Below are positions 46,339-56,828 of a stretch of DNA of 64,000 nucleotides, one piece after another. The DNA comes from Hymenoscyphus infarciens (lineage: Eukaryota; Ascomycota; Leotiomycetes; Helotiales; Helotiaceae). The position numbers were made by a program, and so were the translations under genes. The DNA is taken from the NCBI GenBank assembly GCA_001414345.1, contig LLCB01000041.1:124001-188000 (forward strand). The letters are read 5' to 3'. How positions within the stretch are numbered: the first letter of the stretch is position 1; every line of letters starts with the position of its first letter. The notes below the pieces were generated by a model that worked only from the letters and a program-made list of their open reading frames with translations, did no database searches and was not told the origin of the DNA.

Positions 46339-49300
46339 ATGGCGGAACCTCAAGTTTATATCTCCGGTGCCGATGGTAACGAGGTTTTCCAGGCCGCCTA
46401 CATCCCAAAACAAAAAGCACCAACGCCTGCAAATCATCCCAGCATGAAGGCCTACATCTCAACCTTCCCTCCCCTGGGTCAGGTCACAGAAATCGACCAG
46501 AGCACCAGTCTTTTTACAGCTCTGCTGGAAGTAGACCCGAGCCGAGCAGATCTTCCATGGGAGGTATCACTATGTCTTTCAGATGAAGTACCTGCTTCCC
46601 AGTGGAGAGAAGTCCATCTGGATCCTTTGAAAGATTCGTCCGCCCACCCGCTTGCACTTCAAAATAGACCGAATGGCCTCATACGTCTTTACTTTACCAC
46701 TCCACTTTCAATCCGCGTCCCGACAACTTTTACGGTGAAATTCCGAGATGACCCCAAGTCTTCGTGGAACTGGGCCAGGGAAGCAAGTGTCCAAGGGATC
46801 CATGATGGAATAGTTCTTTTGAAGTCACTCACTAGTCAAGATGATATATCAAGTGACCTGGGGGACTACGTTGAGGGTCTCAATCCCATTTTGAAGTCCA
46901 AGAATTACAGAAGCCAATCTCCAGGCACTACACTCTGGGTGGTTGAGGCCCCAATTGAAGCAGCAGATGGCGAGACTTCGAATATCAAAGATATCAATTT
47001 TGGTCTGCCATGGGGAAAAGACCCGAAAAGAAGCTTCATGAGGTTAGTAAAGTACCCATGCACGCATTTTATCGTCTCCTCCAAACGGAAATCTTTGCTA
47101 ACACCTTTCAGATACTTTGCACTCATTCGCATCTGGTCACCATGGGCAAGTTCAACTTTTTCCTCTTTCTGAGGGCATCTGTAATAATTTTCGTTCTTTG
47201 CAGCTAGCGCCACGGCAAGGAAAATCAACTTTCGATTTAGACAAGGATGCAGTACTGTGCTCGTTTCTTAATAAAGAAGGGAAGCACTTGGTTTTACTCG
47301 CCGTTAGTGGTGTGTCCGATGTTATGCCGATGTTCAAGAGCGACTCGGAGGGGAAAGTGGTTCTGAAGGTATTACACTGTGAAGGGTTGACTTTGACTTG
47401 AGTGACTAACTACTTGGACCAGGTCCGCAATGATAGCCCCGAGGACGCTACCGCACATATTATTGTAGGTTTAGGAGATAATTTCGAATCTGCAAATGCT
47501 GCCGTTATGTATCACGCGAGGGGACTTGTCACTGCAGCACAAATCGCAACCGGAGAACAACAGAAAGTGCTTGGTGCTCTAATAGAAGGAAATAAGTCGA
47601 CTAAAGTCTGGGCGGAAAATTGGTACGATGGCTTAACCTATTGTGAGTGCTGTTTTTGGAGATTTGACTAGAAGAGTTCCCTGGCTAAACTATATAGGCA
47701 CTTGGAACGCTCTCGGTCAACGACTTACCGAGGACAAGATCCTCAAGGCAGTTGAAACCCTTGCAGAAAACAAAATCAACGTTACAAACTTCATTATCGA
47801 TGATAACTGGCAAGCCATCGACTACAGAGGTCATGGCCAATTTCAACATGGTTGGTCCGAGTTTGAAGCTGAGCGAACAGCATTCCCAAATGGATTGAAG
47901 CATACGGTTGCAAAGATTCGTGAGAAGCATCCAAGTATTCAACACATTGCTGTCTGGCATGCAATTCTCGGATACTGGGGTGGCTTGGACCCAGAAGGGA
48001 AGATTGCGAAAGCCTATAAGACGGTTGAAGTTGTACGAGAAGATGCAAAGCGACGCAACCTTCCTCTTGGAGGCAAGATGACTGTCGTGGCGCTGGAGGA
48101 CGTTTCCAGATTCTATGATGACTTTTACAAATTCTTATCGTCCTGTGGGGTCGATGCTGTAAAGACAGAGTACGTTCCTTACACCCCCACCACCACTCCT
48201 CAGCTCCACTCCTCAGCTCTCTTCGACACTTTTCCACTCTCAAGCTAATATCTACATAGCGCACAATTTATGCTCGACACTTTTGTATCAGCGAAAGCCC
48301 GCAGGGAACTCATCCCTATCTATTTAGATGCATGGACTGTTTCGACTCTACGACACTTCAGCATCAAGGCAATATCCTGCATGTCTCAAACTCCGCAGAT
48401 TCTTTTCCACTCTCAACTACCTCAGCATTCCCCTCCACTTCTTGTTCGGAATTCAGACGACTTCTTCCCAGAAATTCCCACTAGTCATCCGTGGCACATT
48501 TGGACGAATGCACATAATGCGCTATTTACACAGCATCTAAACGTAATTCCAGATTGGGATATGTTCCAAACGGTCCATGATTACTCCGGTTTCCACGCTG
48601 CCGCAAGATGTGTTAGTGGTGGCCCGATTTATATCACCGATGTGCCAGGGCAGCATGATTTCGACTTGATCAACCAAATGACAGGTCCTACGATTCGAGG
48701 AAAGACTGTCATCTTCAGGCCAAGTGTGGTGGGTAAGAGCCTAGATCCTTACAACGGATATGATGATGACAACCTGCTCCTTGTCGGAACATATCACGGT
48801 AAGTCTTACCTTCATCTTGTATTACTTTCACCTGGAACCCACTTTCTAACTCTCTGTAGGTGCTGCAGTAACAGGAACGGGAATGATAGGCTTCTTCAAC
48901 GTCTCTGGCCGACCAATCACTGAACTCGTACCTCTCTCGAAATGGCCTGGTGTGGTGGAGGCACAACTATATGTGGTTCGCGCACACTCAAGTGGTTTAA
49001 TCTCTAAACCTATACAAGTCGTTGATCCAAACTCACTCCTTCAAATCTCTCTCGGTATCCGCGGGTATGACATCCTCTCCGCATATCCTCTTCGGGGATT
49101 CTTCGACGATAAGAAGGATGAAACCACATGGCTTGCTAACTTGGGTCTCCTCGGGAAAATGGCCGGTGCGGCGGCGGTGGTGGAGAATAAGATCACGAAA
49201 TTGGAGAATGGGAAGCTTGTTCTTGACACCCATCTTAAGGCTCTTGGTATTCTTGGTGTATATATCTCGACCTTGCCGAAGTTTGAGTGGAAGGAGCGAT

Positions 49301-49467
49301 TGATGATTACCATTCTTGGGAAGGTGGTGCCGCTTGATACTGTCTCGGTCAGCAAAGTCGATGAACATGTTTTGGAGGTTGATGTTGAGAGAGCTTGGAA
49401 GGTGTTGGAGCTTGAACCGGGATGGAGTAATGAGGTGGGTGTTAAGATTGATATTAATCCTGCTTAG
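46339..49467 (+). CDS. GH36 raffinose synthase / Sip1-like protein
   Basis: This is a clan GH-D enzyme of the raffinose synthase/seed-imbibition family. Plant members transfer or hydrolyse alpha-galactosyl groups, while the fungal substrate is not established. I read seven exons: 46339-47042, 47112-47145, 47204-47368, 47423-47642, 47698-48169, 48260-48798 and 48860-49467, about 913 residues, the family's usual size. Catalytic positions visible are FIIDDNWQ (Asp409/410) and the nucleophile Asp532 in AVKTDAQFMLD. Other signatures are LTYCTWNALGQ, AVWHAILGYWGG, DWDMFQTVH and GGPIYITDVPG. There is no signal peptide if translation starts at MAEPQVY (46339), so it is probably cytosolic. An upstream in-frame ATG (46189) is less likely. 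Intron 2 can use a GC donor (47146, GCAAGT) or a weak GT donor (47150). Confidence 0.9.
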
Positions 49468-50400
49468 AGGGTACGTAGGTAGATATTTTGCTGGGTGTTA
49501 AGGTGTGAAAACATTTTCTTTATGAATTATTTTTCTTACGTATGACTGTTTTGTGTTGGTGGGCGGGGGGGTTGTTGATTGGTGTGAGTATGTGGTAGCT
49601 GAGGAACAGCTGGTTTTCAAGAGAAGGCAAAGAAATTCGAAGGTCTTCGTTGTCCCACTCCTCTCAAATGACAAAGCATCATAACTGAGGGGGTTGGGAG
49701 ACAATTGAGATAGATCCCTCAGTCTCTTCCGATAATCGAGTTGATTGATTCGAGAGGTTTGGAACAATTGATCCCCGCACACTTTATTGTCTAACTCTTT
49801 TTGGGTAAGCTTGTTGTTCAGTAGTAAGCCACAAAGAAAATTCTTAGCCATATGCTTCAGACACAGCCACTCACATAACAGACGCCTCTATTTAGACCTT
49901 TCAACGAGAGGTGACCTCAACTTGGAGTGTGCCAGTATGGAAATGTTCTTTAGGAATTGTCACATTAGGCAGAGTGTTTGCTGATTACCTGTCTATTTGA
50001 AGCGTTGCGTTTCACTAGTGGGAGAAATTTTAACAGTATTTGCAGCGGAAAACTAATTAACGCCCCTAATTCTTGATCTAAGCCATTACTTTACAAGTTG
50101 CAAGCGTGAAAACCAAATCTATGAGAACAGTCAACGCCTGATTATCCTGTATGTTCCCAGATATGCAAAGATTGGTGCTTGAGAACCAGCAGAGATCATG
50201 CTTGAACCCCCCTAAAAACAACGAACGCCCCGCTATGCCTGTATAATCCTAGATGCTTTACAACGACGATGTGTGGTTTTTTGATTTGATGCAGTATGTT
50301 GGCGTGGCTTGGAGTCATCCGCTGGCGATGGAAATGTGGTTTGTGGATTTCGTGTGAAGAGCCGGAATCGTCAGTCGTGATCGTGAATTTGTAGGGCCTC
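49468..50400. other. Intergenic between convergent genes, no gene recognised
   Basis: This 0.9 kb of shared 3' flank has no supported frame. A G-run (GGGCGGGGGGG) lies near 49561. Confidence 0.5.
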
Positions 50401-51633
50401 TCAAAGGGCATCGGCAAAAGCTTCAAGGGCGCCTGGTCGTCTGAATTGTAAAGTAATTATCTTGGACTTGCGGTACGGCGAAACAGAAGCTCTCCATGCC
50501 TCGCAAAATATCTCCTTCTCCTTCTTCATGCCCTCGAAGAACCTCTCGAAGACCTCCGGTCGAAGATGGCGCCTCGTGAAATTTTCGATCTCGGTTCCTA
50601 GGTCCCGGCCCAATGCTGCTGGTAATGCGGCATTCTCGTGGACTGCCTTGCAGAACCCAAAGAAAGCTTCCTGGTGTTGGGCAGTAAAGTCTTTCTCGTC
50701 TTCCCTTGCAACAAGTACCGTCTTGAGACTTCGGCTCGACCATGCTTGTCTTTTTTCCTTCTCCCATCCAGCGGCGTCGACTCCGAAGGGGATCTCCATC
50801 GCATACCCTGCCCATATGTTCCCAGACTCTCCTTCTTCTTCCTCCAACTTCAAGCAGCGAATTGGGAGATCCAGGTTCAGGGAAATCCACGAGGCCTGGA
50901 CCTCAGTGTTCTCTTCATCAAAGATTGGGTGGTCCTTCTTAATCTTCACCGGCTCGAAGGTTGCAAATCCAGTCCTTTGATCCTTCTTTCCATGTACGAT
51001 CCATGCCGATACCCACTGCTCTGGTCGCCTAGCAACGAGTGAGCTGCAATGACCGCGTGAGATGTTGATCTGTGAGTGGTTTTGCAAGTAAGATAGCATT
51101 TCACGCAAAGCTGTAAGGTTAGCGTCCAAGTAAGTCTTTGCACCGTCAACCATGGTGTAAACAAAGACGCGAAGCTGTCCAAGTGGAGCAGGGCGTACCA
51201 TCAGAGCAGTTTTGGTAGTTCTCCCAAAACCCAGAAGCACGCGATGGATAGAGCCATTGGGCATTTCTTGGCCGATCTCTCCGCGAATCTCGATACGACA
51301 GTTTTTACCAATGATCTTTCCAATAAAGTTAGGGAAGTCTCTATGTGGACCGTCACTCCATTTCCGGCAATCGTCCGCTCGGGAAATTGAGGTCAGCTTG
51401 AACTCCGGTAGGTAGTAGTCGACTGGGAAGTCTATTATGACTCTTCGTATTAAGAACTTGGTATCGGCTGGCCTTTGCTTTTGCTTCTCTCGCATCTCTT
51501 TCAAAGCCTCGCAGTAGCGTTGGTGTAAAGCCGAGCCCAGGTCTTTGCAGGACGCACTGCAGTACTCTGCGCATCTGCAATTGCCGCAAATCTCCAGGGC
51601 ATCGCCTGCTCGGCCGCAGTTGGTGCAGTGCAT
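50401..51633 (-). CDS. MYND-type zinc finger protein
   Basis: This is a single-exon gene of 410 residues. The first 41 residues are a complete MYND finger: C3, C6, C16, C19, C25, C29, H37 and C41 (CTNCGRAGDALEICGNCRCA then EYCSASCKDL). MYND fingers bind proline-rich partner peptides. No SET domain follows, so this is not a SMYD-type methyltransferase. The remaining ~370 residues resemble the long uncharacterised tails of other fungal MYND proteins, ending in a basic C-terminus. Upstream sequence (51634-51760) has splice-like signals, so a 5' UTR intron is possible. The finger is certain; the biological role is unknown. Confidence 0.88.
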   Translation of the reverse strand: MHCTNCGRAGDALEICGNCRCAEYCSASCKDLGSALHQRYCEALKEMREKQKQRPADTKFLIRRVIIDFPVDYYLPEFKLTSISRADDCRKWSDGPHRDFPNFIGKIIGKNCRIEIRGEIGQEMPNGSIHRVLLGFGRTTKTALMVRPAPLGQLRVFVYTMVDGAKTYLDANLTALREMLSYLQNHSQINISRGHCSSLVARRPEQWVSAWIVHGKKDQRTGFATFEPVKIKKDHPIFDEENTEVQASWISLNLDLPIRCLKLEEEEGESGNIWAGYAMEIPFGVDAAGWEKEKRQAWSSRSLKTVLVAREDEKDFTAQHQEAFFGFCKAVHENAALPAALGRDLGTEIENFTRRHLRPEVFERFFEGMKKEKEIFCEAWRASVSPYRKSKIITLQFRRPGALEAFADAL

Positions 51634-52374
51634 CTTGATTGTGGGTTGGATCGTTTTCTGAAGTAGATTGTCAGTATACTGAAATTTCTGACAAGATCAT
51701 TAAGCCGGTATGCTAATGATAAGTACAACAGAAAGAAGGCGACTTACAAGTGAGATCATGCGGTGGTCGGAACGACAACGGCGCTTTGCAAGTTCGGTAG
51801 CAGAATCGACGCGGGGTGGGAGAGGTGTGAAAACTTCTAGCAGCGGGGTTGTTAGTATGTGACGCACTGTTTAAGAGAAAAACTGCTTTGTGAAGATTGT
51901 TATGTGATCTGAAGGTGGTGGCTGACTTACGAAGAAGTTTCTGGGCTTGCGACAACCCAAGAGCAAGTTGTGAACAACTCGCGTCGTTGTTAGGAAGAAG
52001 AGGCCGAAGCAAACCTTGGAGTTGTGATGATGTTCGGTGGATTCAATGCTGAACGGTGGTTCAATATGGTACAGCTGAGATGGGTGAATGCAGTGTTATA
52101 TCTTGAAGCCCTGAAGAGGTTGTTATCATGTGGCCGTGGTGATGGTTGGGGAGCCGAATGGGTTTTTCGATAGATTTTCACGCCACTGAACAAGGATCAA
52201 AGTTGTTGATTGACGAATTTTGCACAGAAAAACGAACGAACGATGTATTGTTGACGTTGATAAGGAAGGAGCACTGGTGTTTATGTGGGTCCTCGCTTCA
52301 AGCGCGACCCACCACGTAATACAAAACAAGTTTTTGCTATATACAATTGATTACTAATATACTTCCCAATATTG
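51634..52374. other. Intergenic, no gene recognised
   Basis: This is the MYND gene's upstream region followed by the 3' flank of the UstYa-like gene. Frames on minus (51713-52012, 51990-52193) have no family features. Confidence 0.5.
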
Positions 52375-53390
52375 CTAGGGCATATGCTTGTTAACATTAC
52401 TTAAATCGCTCGGTGGTTCAAGGTAATCTTCAGGTACCCTAATTGGTCCTTGATGTTGAAAAGCCCACTGCCGCACCGCATTGAAATTCCTACACTCATG
52501 ATTTGTATTGAAATCTGGGAAAGGGGTAGGATCTTCTTTATTCCACCAAACACGACCAAGAACTCCCACATCGACGGTGCACATAAGTTGTTGGCGCAGG
52601 ATATCCAGGCAGTGAGCTGCAAGTTTTGTCAGCAAGCGTCGGTAGGAGGCAGAAACAAAGCAATAAACCTACAAACGTGTAACCTCAAAATTGGTTCTTC
52701 ATTCTTGAACGCCCCTTCCCCACGATCATGATAGTACTCGTAATTGTAATACAGCGATTGCCGAAGCAAGTTCAAGCAGTGAAGATGGTGTAGCCCTTCT
52801 ACATTCGCTGGGAACCCTCCACCGTACTTCTCGCGGATGTGGACATGATCCGAAGAAATCCCCGATTTTTTTGCAATCGCTCGAGGAACAATTGCATTCC
52901 TGTCTAGATGATTTTAGTTTATGTGCATCACAAAGAGAATCATGATGTGGGATTTATACAATCTACTCCAAGGTCCTTCCAAGCAGCATCCACCTCTGGA
53001 CTTGCGCCTCGTCGGTAGATATTCTCCTGGAAGAAAGAGCCATTGAATCGCGTAGTGTGGTAAGTAATTTCCAGGTTTTCCAAAAGAGGGGCTATGGACA
53101 AATTAGCGAGGAATTGAGAGGCATACTCAAATTGGAATCTTACAGTATTGCGAAGTCTTCTCAAAACACAAGGAGTTTGTATTAAGAAAAAGTTTCTGCC
53201 CAGATAGCGCCCCAAGAACCGCAGCGACAAGAAATGTCAAAACTAGAAGCCACAATATCAAAGCCTGCGGCAGCCTATGCGGAGCTCGATCCTTCTCTTC
53301 ATGTTCTACAGAAGAAATCCTTAAATCTTCGCAGTCCTCCGACTGCTGCAGTCGTTCGAATAACCTCCTTCTGTCTGAAAAGCTAAACAT
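52375..53390 (-). CDS. UstYa-like (DUF3328) oxidase
   Basis: UstYa-family proteins carry out oxidations and cyclisations in fungal RiPP (dikaritin) and other secondary-metabolite pathways. There are four exons: 53144-53390, 52960-53091, 52673-52903 and 52375-52616, giving 283 residues. An N-terminal cytosolic stretch is followed by one membrane anchor at about 43-63 (ALILWLLVLTFLVAAVLGAL). Then come the family's WKDLGVDYRNAIVP block, with the splice inside it. Both HxxHC motifs are present: HHLHC at 165-169 and HVSHC at 202-206. The CTVDVGVLG…WWNKEDPTPFPDFNTNHECR C-terminal signature is also present. Nothing is truncated. It lies head-to-head with a secreted repeat protein 1.17 kb away, which could be its substrate (inference). 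DUF3328 genes are numerous in fungi, and many lie outside clusters. Confidence 0.92.
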
Positions 53391-54562
53391 GTCGCGATAA
53401 TCTTGGAGTAAAAGTACCTTGACATGATACTCTTAGAAATCCCTTCGTCAAAAATACACGAACTGAGAGAAGACCAGTATACTAAGTCAACGACACACTG
53501 CAACCAACCACTAAGAACGCCAATCTCAACCCCAGAGGCCGTGGCAAACTTATCGTCCAGGCGCGACGAATGGCTTTCGCATGCAGCCATGTCTCACAAG
53601 AAAGTGGGGGTAACTATCAGAACACATTCCTTAACATAACAACAAAGAGCCCTCAGCTTTAGCTCACCACTTTGATCAGCCACCCTTTGCTGAATGAATC
53701 AGGGTCGAGAGCTAGGAATACTAGTAAAGTTTTCAGCCCTACTTGGCGCCCCAAGCGGGAAAGTTCGCTTAATTTGCACGAAGAGGAACTAGATATTTGG
53801 AAATTGCAAATAAGGTTTGATAGTTGATAGAGAGTGGGGAAGACCAGATGACCAAGTAAGTGAGGTTTTAAAAGGATGCCCTGAAAGGTGGTGGACTTAT
53901 GCAATTGATACAGTATGTCAGGGAAGTAATCTCTCAATACCTAGGGGACACTTCAAAATTTCGTGTGTAGTGATAAATATCAAGAGGCTATCTTCAAAAC
54001 GATAGGATTGAGCTTTGCCGATTCAAGTCCAGTTCTGATTCTTAGACAAAAATAAGTGAAGTTTTAACAAGCGATACTTGGAGGTTCTGCATTTTTGTTG
54101 AGGAAGGAAACTTTCCGTTATGAGGACGTGCTAGAGCATTACACGTTGAGAAACCAACTTACATCATTGTGGCTGTTAACACAAAGAAGAAATCCCATAT
54201 CTGAACGCAAGTATGGCTTACACCTCGATGGAGCACTTCCCTGTTTTCGAGAGCAAAGATCCAATCACTACTCAACGGGGCATAGCCAGGGTAAAATAGC
54301 AGCCGTATCCGGCCGCTGTGCCAACACAGGAAGGCATGACACACGCTCTCGATCGATGAGGAAAGAGTTGGTTGAGTGCGGAAAGAAATACGGGACAATG
54401 ATGTAGGGAAATCCCGCTTCTCATGTCAAAGTACCGCAAGCAACCAACGACCTATAAGAAGCCTCTGGTTCCGTACCGGGGGGAAAAACAGGGACACTAG
54501 AACCTGTAGTAAAGTCGTACTTCAGAACCACTCGCTCAACAATTCAAAACATCTCGCTCATC
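53391..54562. promoter_or_regulatory. Shared upstream region, UstYa-like / repeat protein
   Basis: These 1172 bases lie between divergent starts. No frame here looks coding. There is no strong palindromic Zn2Cys6 operator that I can point to. Confidence 0.4.
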
Positions 54563-55118
54563 ATGAAGTGGAGTATCCTCACCCTCTTTGCCGTCGCGGC
54601 TCTCCCAGCAATCGCCGCCCCAGTGGCACAAGGCTATGAGGATTACCCAGCACCAGCTGGGGGGTACGGTAAGTGAGATTATCAGGGAATATTTCCTATT
54701 CCAGTCGTTTCTTGAATGGGGATTCAGGCTTCTTTGCTCCCGAGACATACTCGAAAACTCTTGAATATATCTCCAAGAAGTAAACTGACTAGGAGGTCCT
54801 CATGTAGGAGACTACCCAACACCGGCTGGGGGATACGGCGATTACAGCGGTGCACCAGTTCCCAACCCAGTTCCAGTGCCTAACCCAGTACCAGCACCAG
54901 CTGGAGGTTACGGCGACTATCCCGCCCCGGCAGGCGGTTATGGTGAGTCCCAGATTGACAAGAACACCTTGCCCGGCTGTAGTTGTCTCGGTCTTACTCC
55001 CGAAACACGTCTAGAAATTCTTGAATCTTTCTCAAAGAAATAAACTGACATCGATATCCTGGGACTAGGTGATTACCCAGCTCCAGCAGGTGGCTATGGT
55101 ACCTATAAAAAGGAATAA
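54563..55118 (+). CDS. Secreted Tyr/Pro/Gly repeat protein, candidate RiPP precursor
   Basis: There are three exons, 54563-54668, 54808-54942 and 55069-55118, giving 96 residues. MKWSILTLFAVAALPAIA is a clear signal peptide; cleavage after AIA or after PVA is plausible. The rest is five repeats of the type (E/D)YPAPAGGYG. The second has YPTP, and the third is preceded by a spacer SGAPVPNPVPVPNPV. The tail is TYKKE. Both introns interrupt the same Gly codon in the same phase, and the introns themselves are related, so repeats grew by copying exon-intron units. No KR sites separate the repeats; the only dibasic is the terminal KK. It faces a UstYa-like oxidase. Alternatives are a structural wall or surface protein. 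Signal peptide and repeats are directly seen; the RiPP role is inference. Confidence 0.85.
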
Positions 55119-55524
55119 GTTCCTCCGAATTGTAAGTGGAACATTGGAAAGTTGATGAAGAATTGCTAACCTTTGATAGTGCTCGAACATCCGTTTGGTT
55201 ACTCGGCCAAGGGTTGGATTACTCAGTATGAAATGAAAACGAAGGACGCAGGAAAGATGGATACATATACACGGTGGCATAATAACAATTTGGTATTGGT
55301 GCCTGCTGGTCGAATGGTTTCGCTCCTTCTTAATATTACCATCAATCGATAATTCAGCTTGTTTCACACTTTTCGTATTATGAACGTGAGATTTTAGACG
55401 ATACTGTATACATATGTTACAAATTTTGTTACTCGTGACAGATATTCCTCCTTATGTTCTTACAGTGAGATTGACTTTGAGTGTGGGAGGATCTCTTATC
55501 TTATATCCATCTTTAACAGACATA
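55119..55524. other. Intergenic between convergent genes
   Basis: This is 3' flank of both neighbours. Nothing else is recognised. Confidence 0.5.
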
Positions 55525-56426
55525 TCAATTCTTTGGCGCCCTCTTAGCAATCGACGCCGCGATCAACGACCAAGCTTCTCCTCCCGCGATCTTGCTATCT
55601 TTCGAGTGAACATTGAACTTGCTAACTGCTCTTGGCATCCACCAAGGTCTGTAAGCATTGATTGCCCGTGTATCCCGTCCATAGTTGACCAATTTTAGTC
55701 TGTCTTGGATTGGATAAAGATCCGATACTTTGACTTTGTTGATACGTTGAGCTCCTATGGCGTTGATAGTCGTAAGCTCAAGAGCAGCGTCTTTTGGAAG
55801 TGTTTTGGCGTAGCGAAGCATCATTTCCCGAGAATTACGAGCAAACGCGGGCAATTGGAGATGTATGAAGCTGACGAATGGACGGGTAATGAAGAATACG
55901 GCAATCGGGGGAATGACTCCAGAGACAAATACTGAGTGAGCAGTTAGCAGATGTTACTTTTACTTGTTGTCGAATTAAACCCTTGGAAAGGTACATATCC
56001 GTTATTGACTTGAAGCAAAGTAGACGTACAAGCAGCTGGAACCCACTTTGGGACATCATCGGATGCGTTGAAATTAGGGGCCAGAAATGCACTGAAGATT
56101 GCAAACATAATGATTGAGGTAACCTTGACGGATCCTAGCCAAGCGTTCTGGGCAGTACCAGCATGGTATATAAGTAGCCGCTCCGGGTATACTTTGATAA
56201 CGTTAGAATCTTCTCCGAAAGAGATCAGATTTAAGACATGAAATGAAATACCTTTCTTCCAGCTCCCTGGCTTTTGCTTTGGCTTAGATGAAGCTTCTGG
56301 TGACGTTGCCCGGCCTGACGAGAATCGGATAGGAGCTCTGAGGTCTTTGAGAAGGACTCTCGACTGAAGTGGACGACACTTGATATTGAGAAAGACTCGG
56401 CGTGATGCTAAAATAGACATTGCCAT
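55525..56426 (-). CDS. Conserved fungal mitochondrial membrane protein (two TM)
   Basis: There are three exons, 56252-56426, 56030-56191 and 55525-55931, giving 247 residues. The start at 56426 (MAMSILASRRVFLNIKCRPL) is basic without acidic residues, so matrix targeting is likely. A start at 56477 is also open. VYPERLLIYHAGTAQNAWLG leads into hydrophobic helix one (TSIIMFAIFSAFLA). Helix two is FVSGVIPPIAVFFITRPFVS. The matrix-like tail contains RYAKTLPKDAALELTTI and RPWWMPRAVSKFNV. The layout resembles the TMEM70/TMEM186/TMEM223-type two-helix mitochondrial proteins, a tentative match from memory. Intron 1 (56192-56251) is 60 bases without a stop, so unspliced RNA would still be translatable. 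It is divergent from glutaminyl cyclase. Confidence 0.78.
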
Positions 56427-56828
56427 TCTGGTTGGCCTTTTGCCGTAGGGCAGAGATGATTGATTGAGTTCTATCAAAGGCCTTTTCTTATACGTAGATG
56501 GAGGAAAGCATTGTCGAAACTATTGGTTAATGAGAATACTTTTCAATTGCAGATGGGGAGAGAGAGAGTGATCTCCAGTATTGCTCAATTAAAAGTGTAG
56601 AAGTGTAGTATCAAAATTGAGAGCTCGTGGTGTTGAGTTGAGATAGTGAGAGCGCCAAGCAACGGAAAAGTGAGTGCCGAGCCAGATGCCAGATAGCGCT
56701 GAAAGCAGACAACTCCCGTCTTCTTTCTATCACAACCACCACCCCGCGAGTTACGATTACGAACATGATCCTACGGACACGATCCCGCCGTTGACTGAGA
56801 CGAACAAGGCTTTTGCCTCTATACGAAT
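56427..56828. promoter_or_regulatory. Bidirectional upstream region, mitochondrial protein / glutaminyl cyclase
   Basis: These 402 bases lie between divergent starts. A GAGAGAGAGAG tract lies near 56560. There is no clear TATA box. Confidence 0.45.

Noticed and set aside
54095..54406. 103-codon frame between the UstYa-like gene and the repeat protein, considered as a third pathway gene
   Set aside because: No signal peptide, domain or plausible intron. It lies in the shared promoter region.
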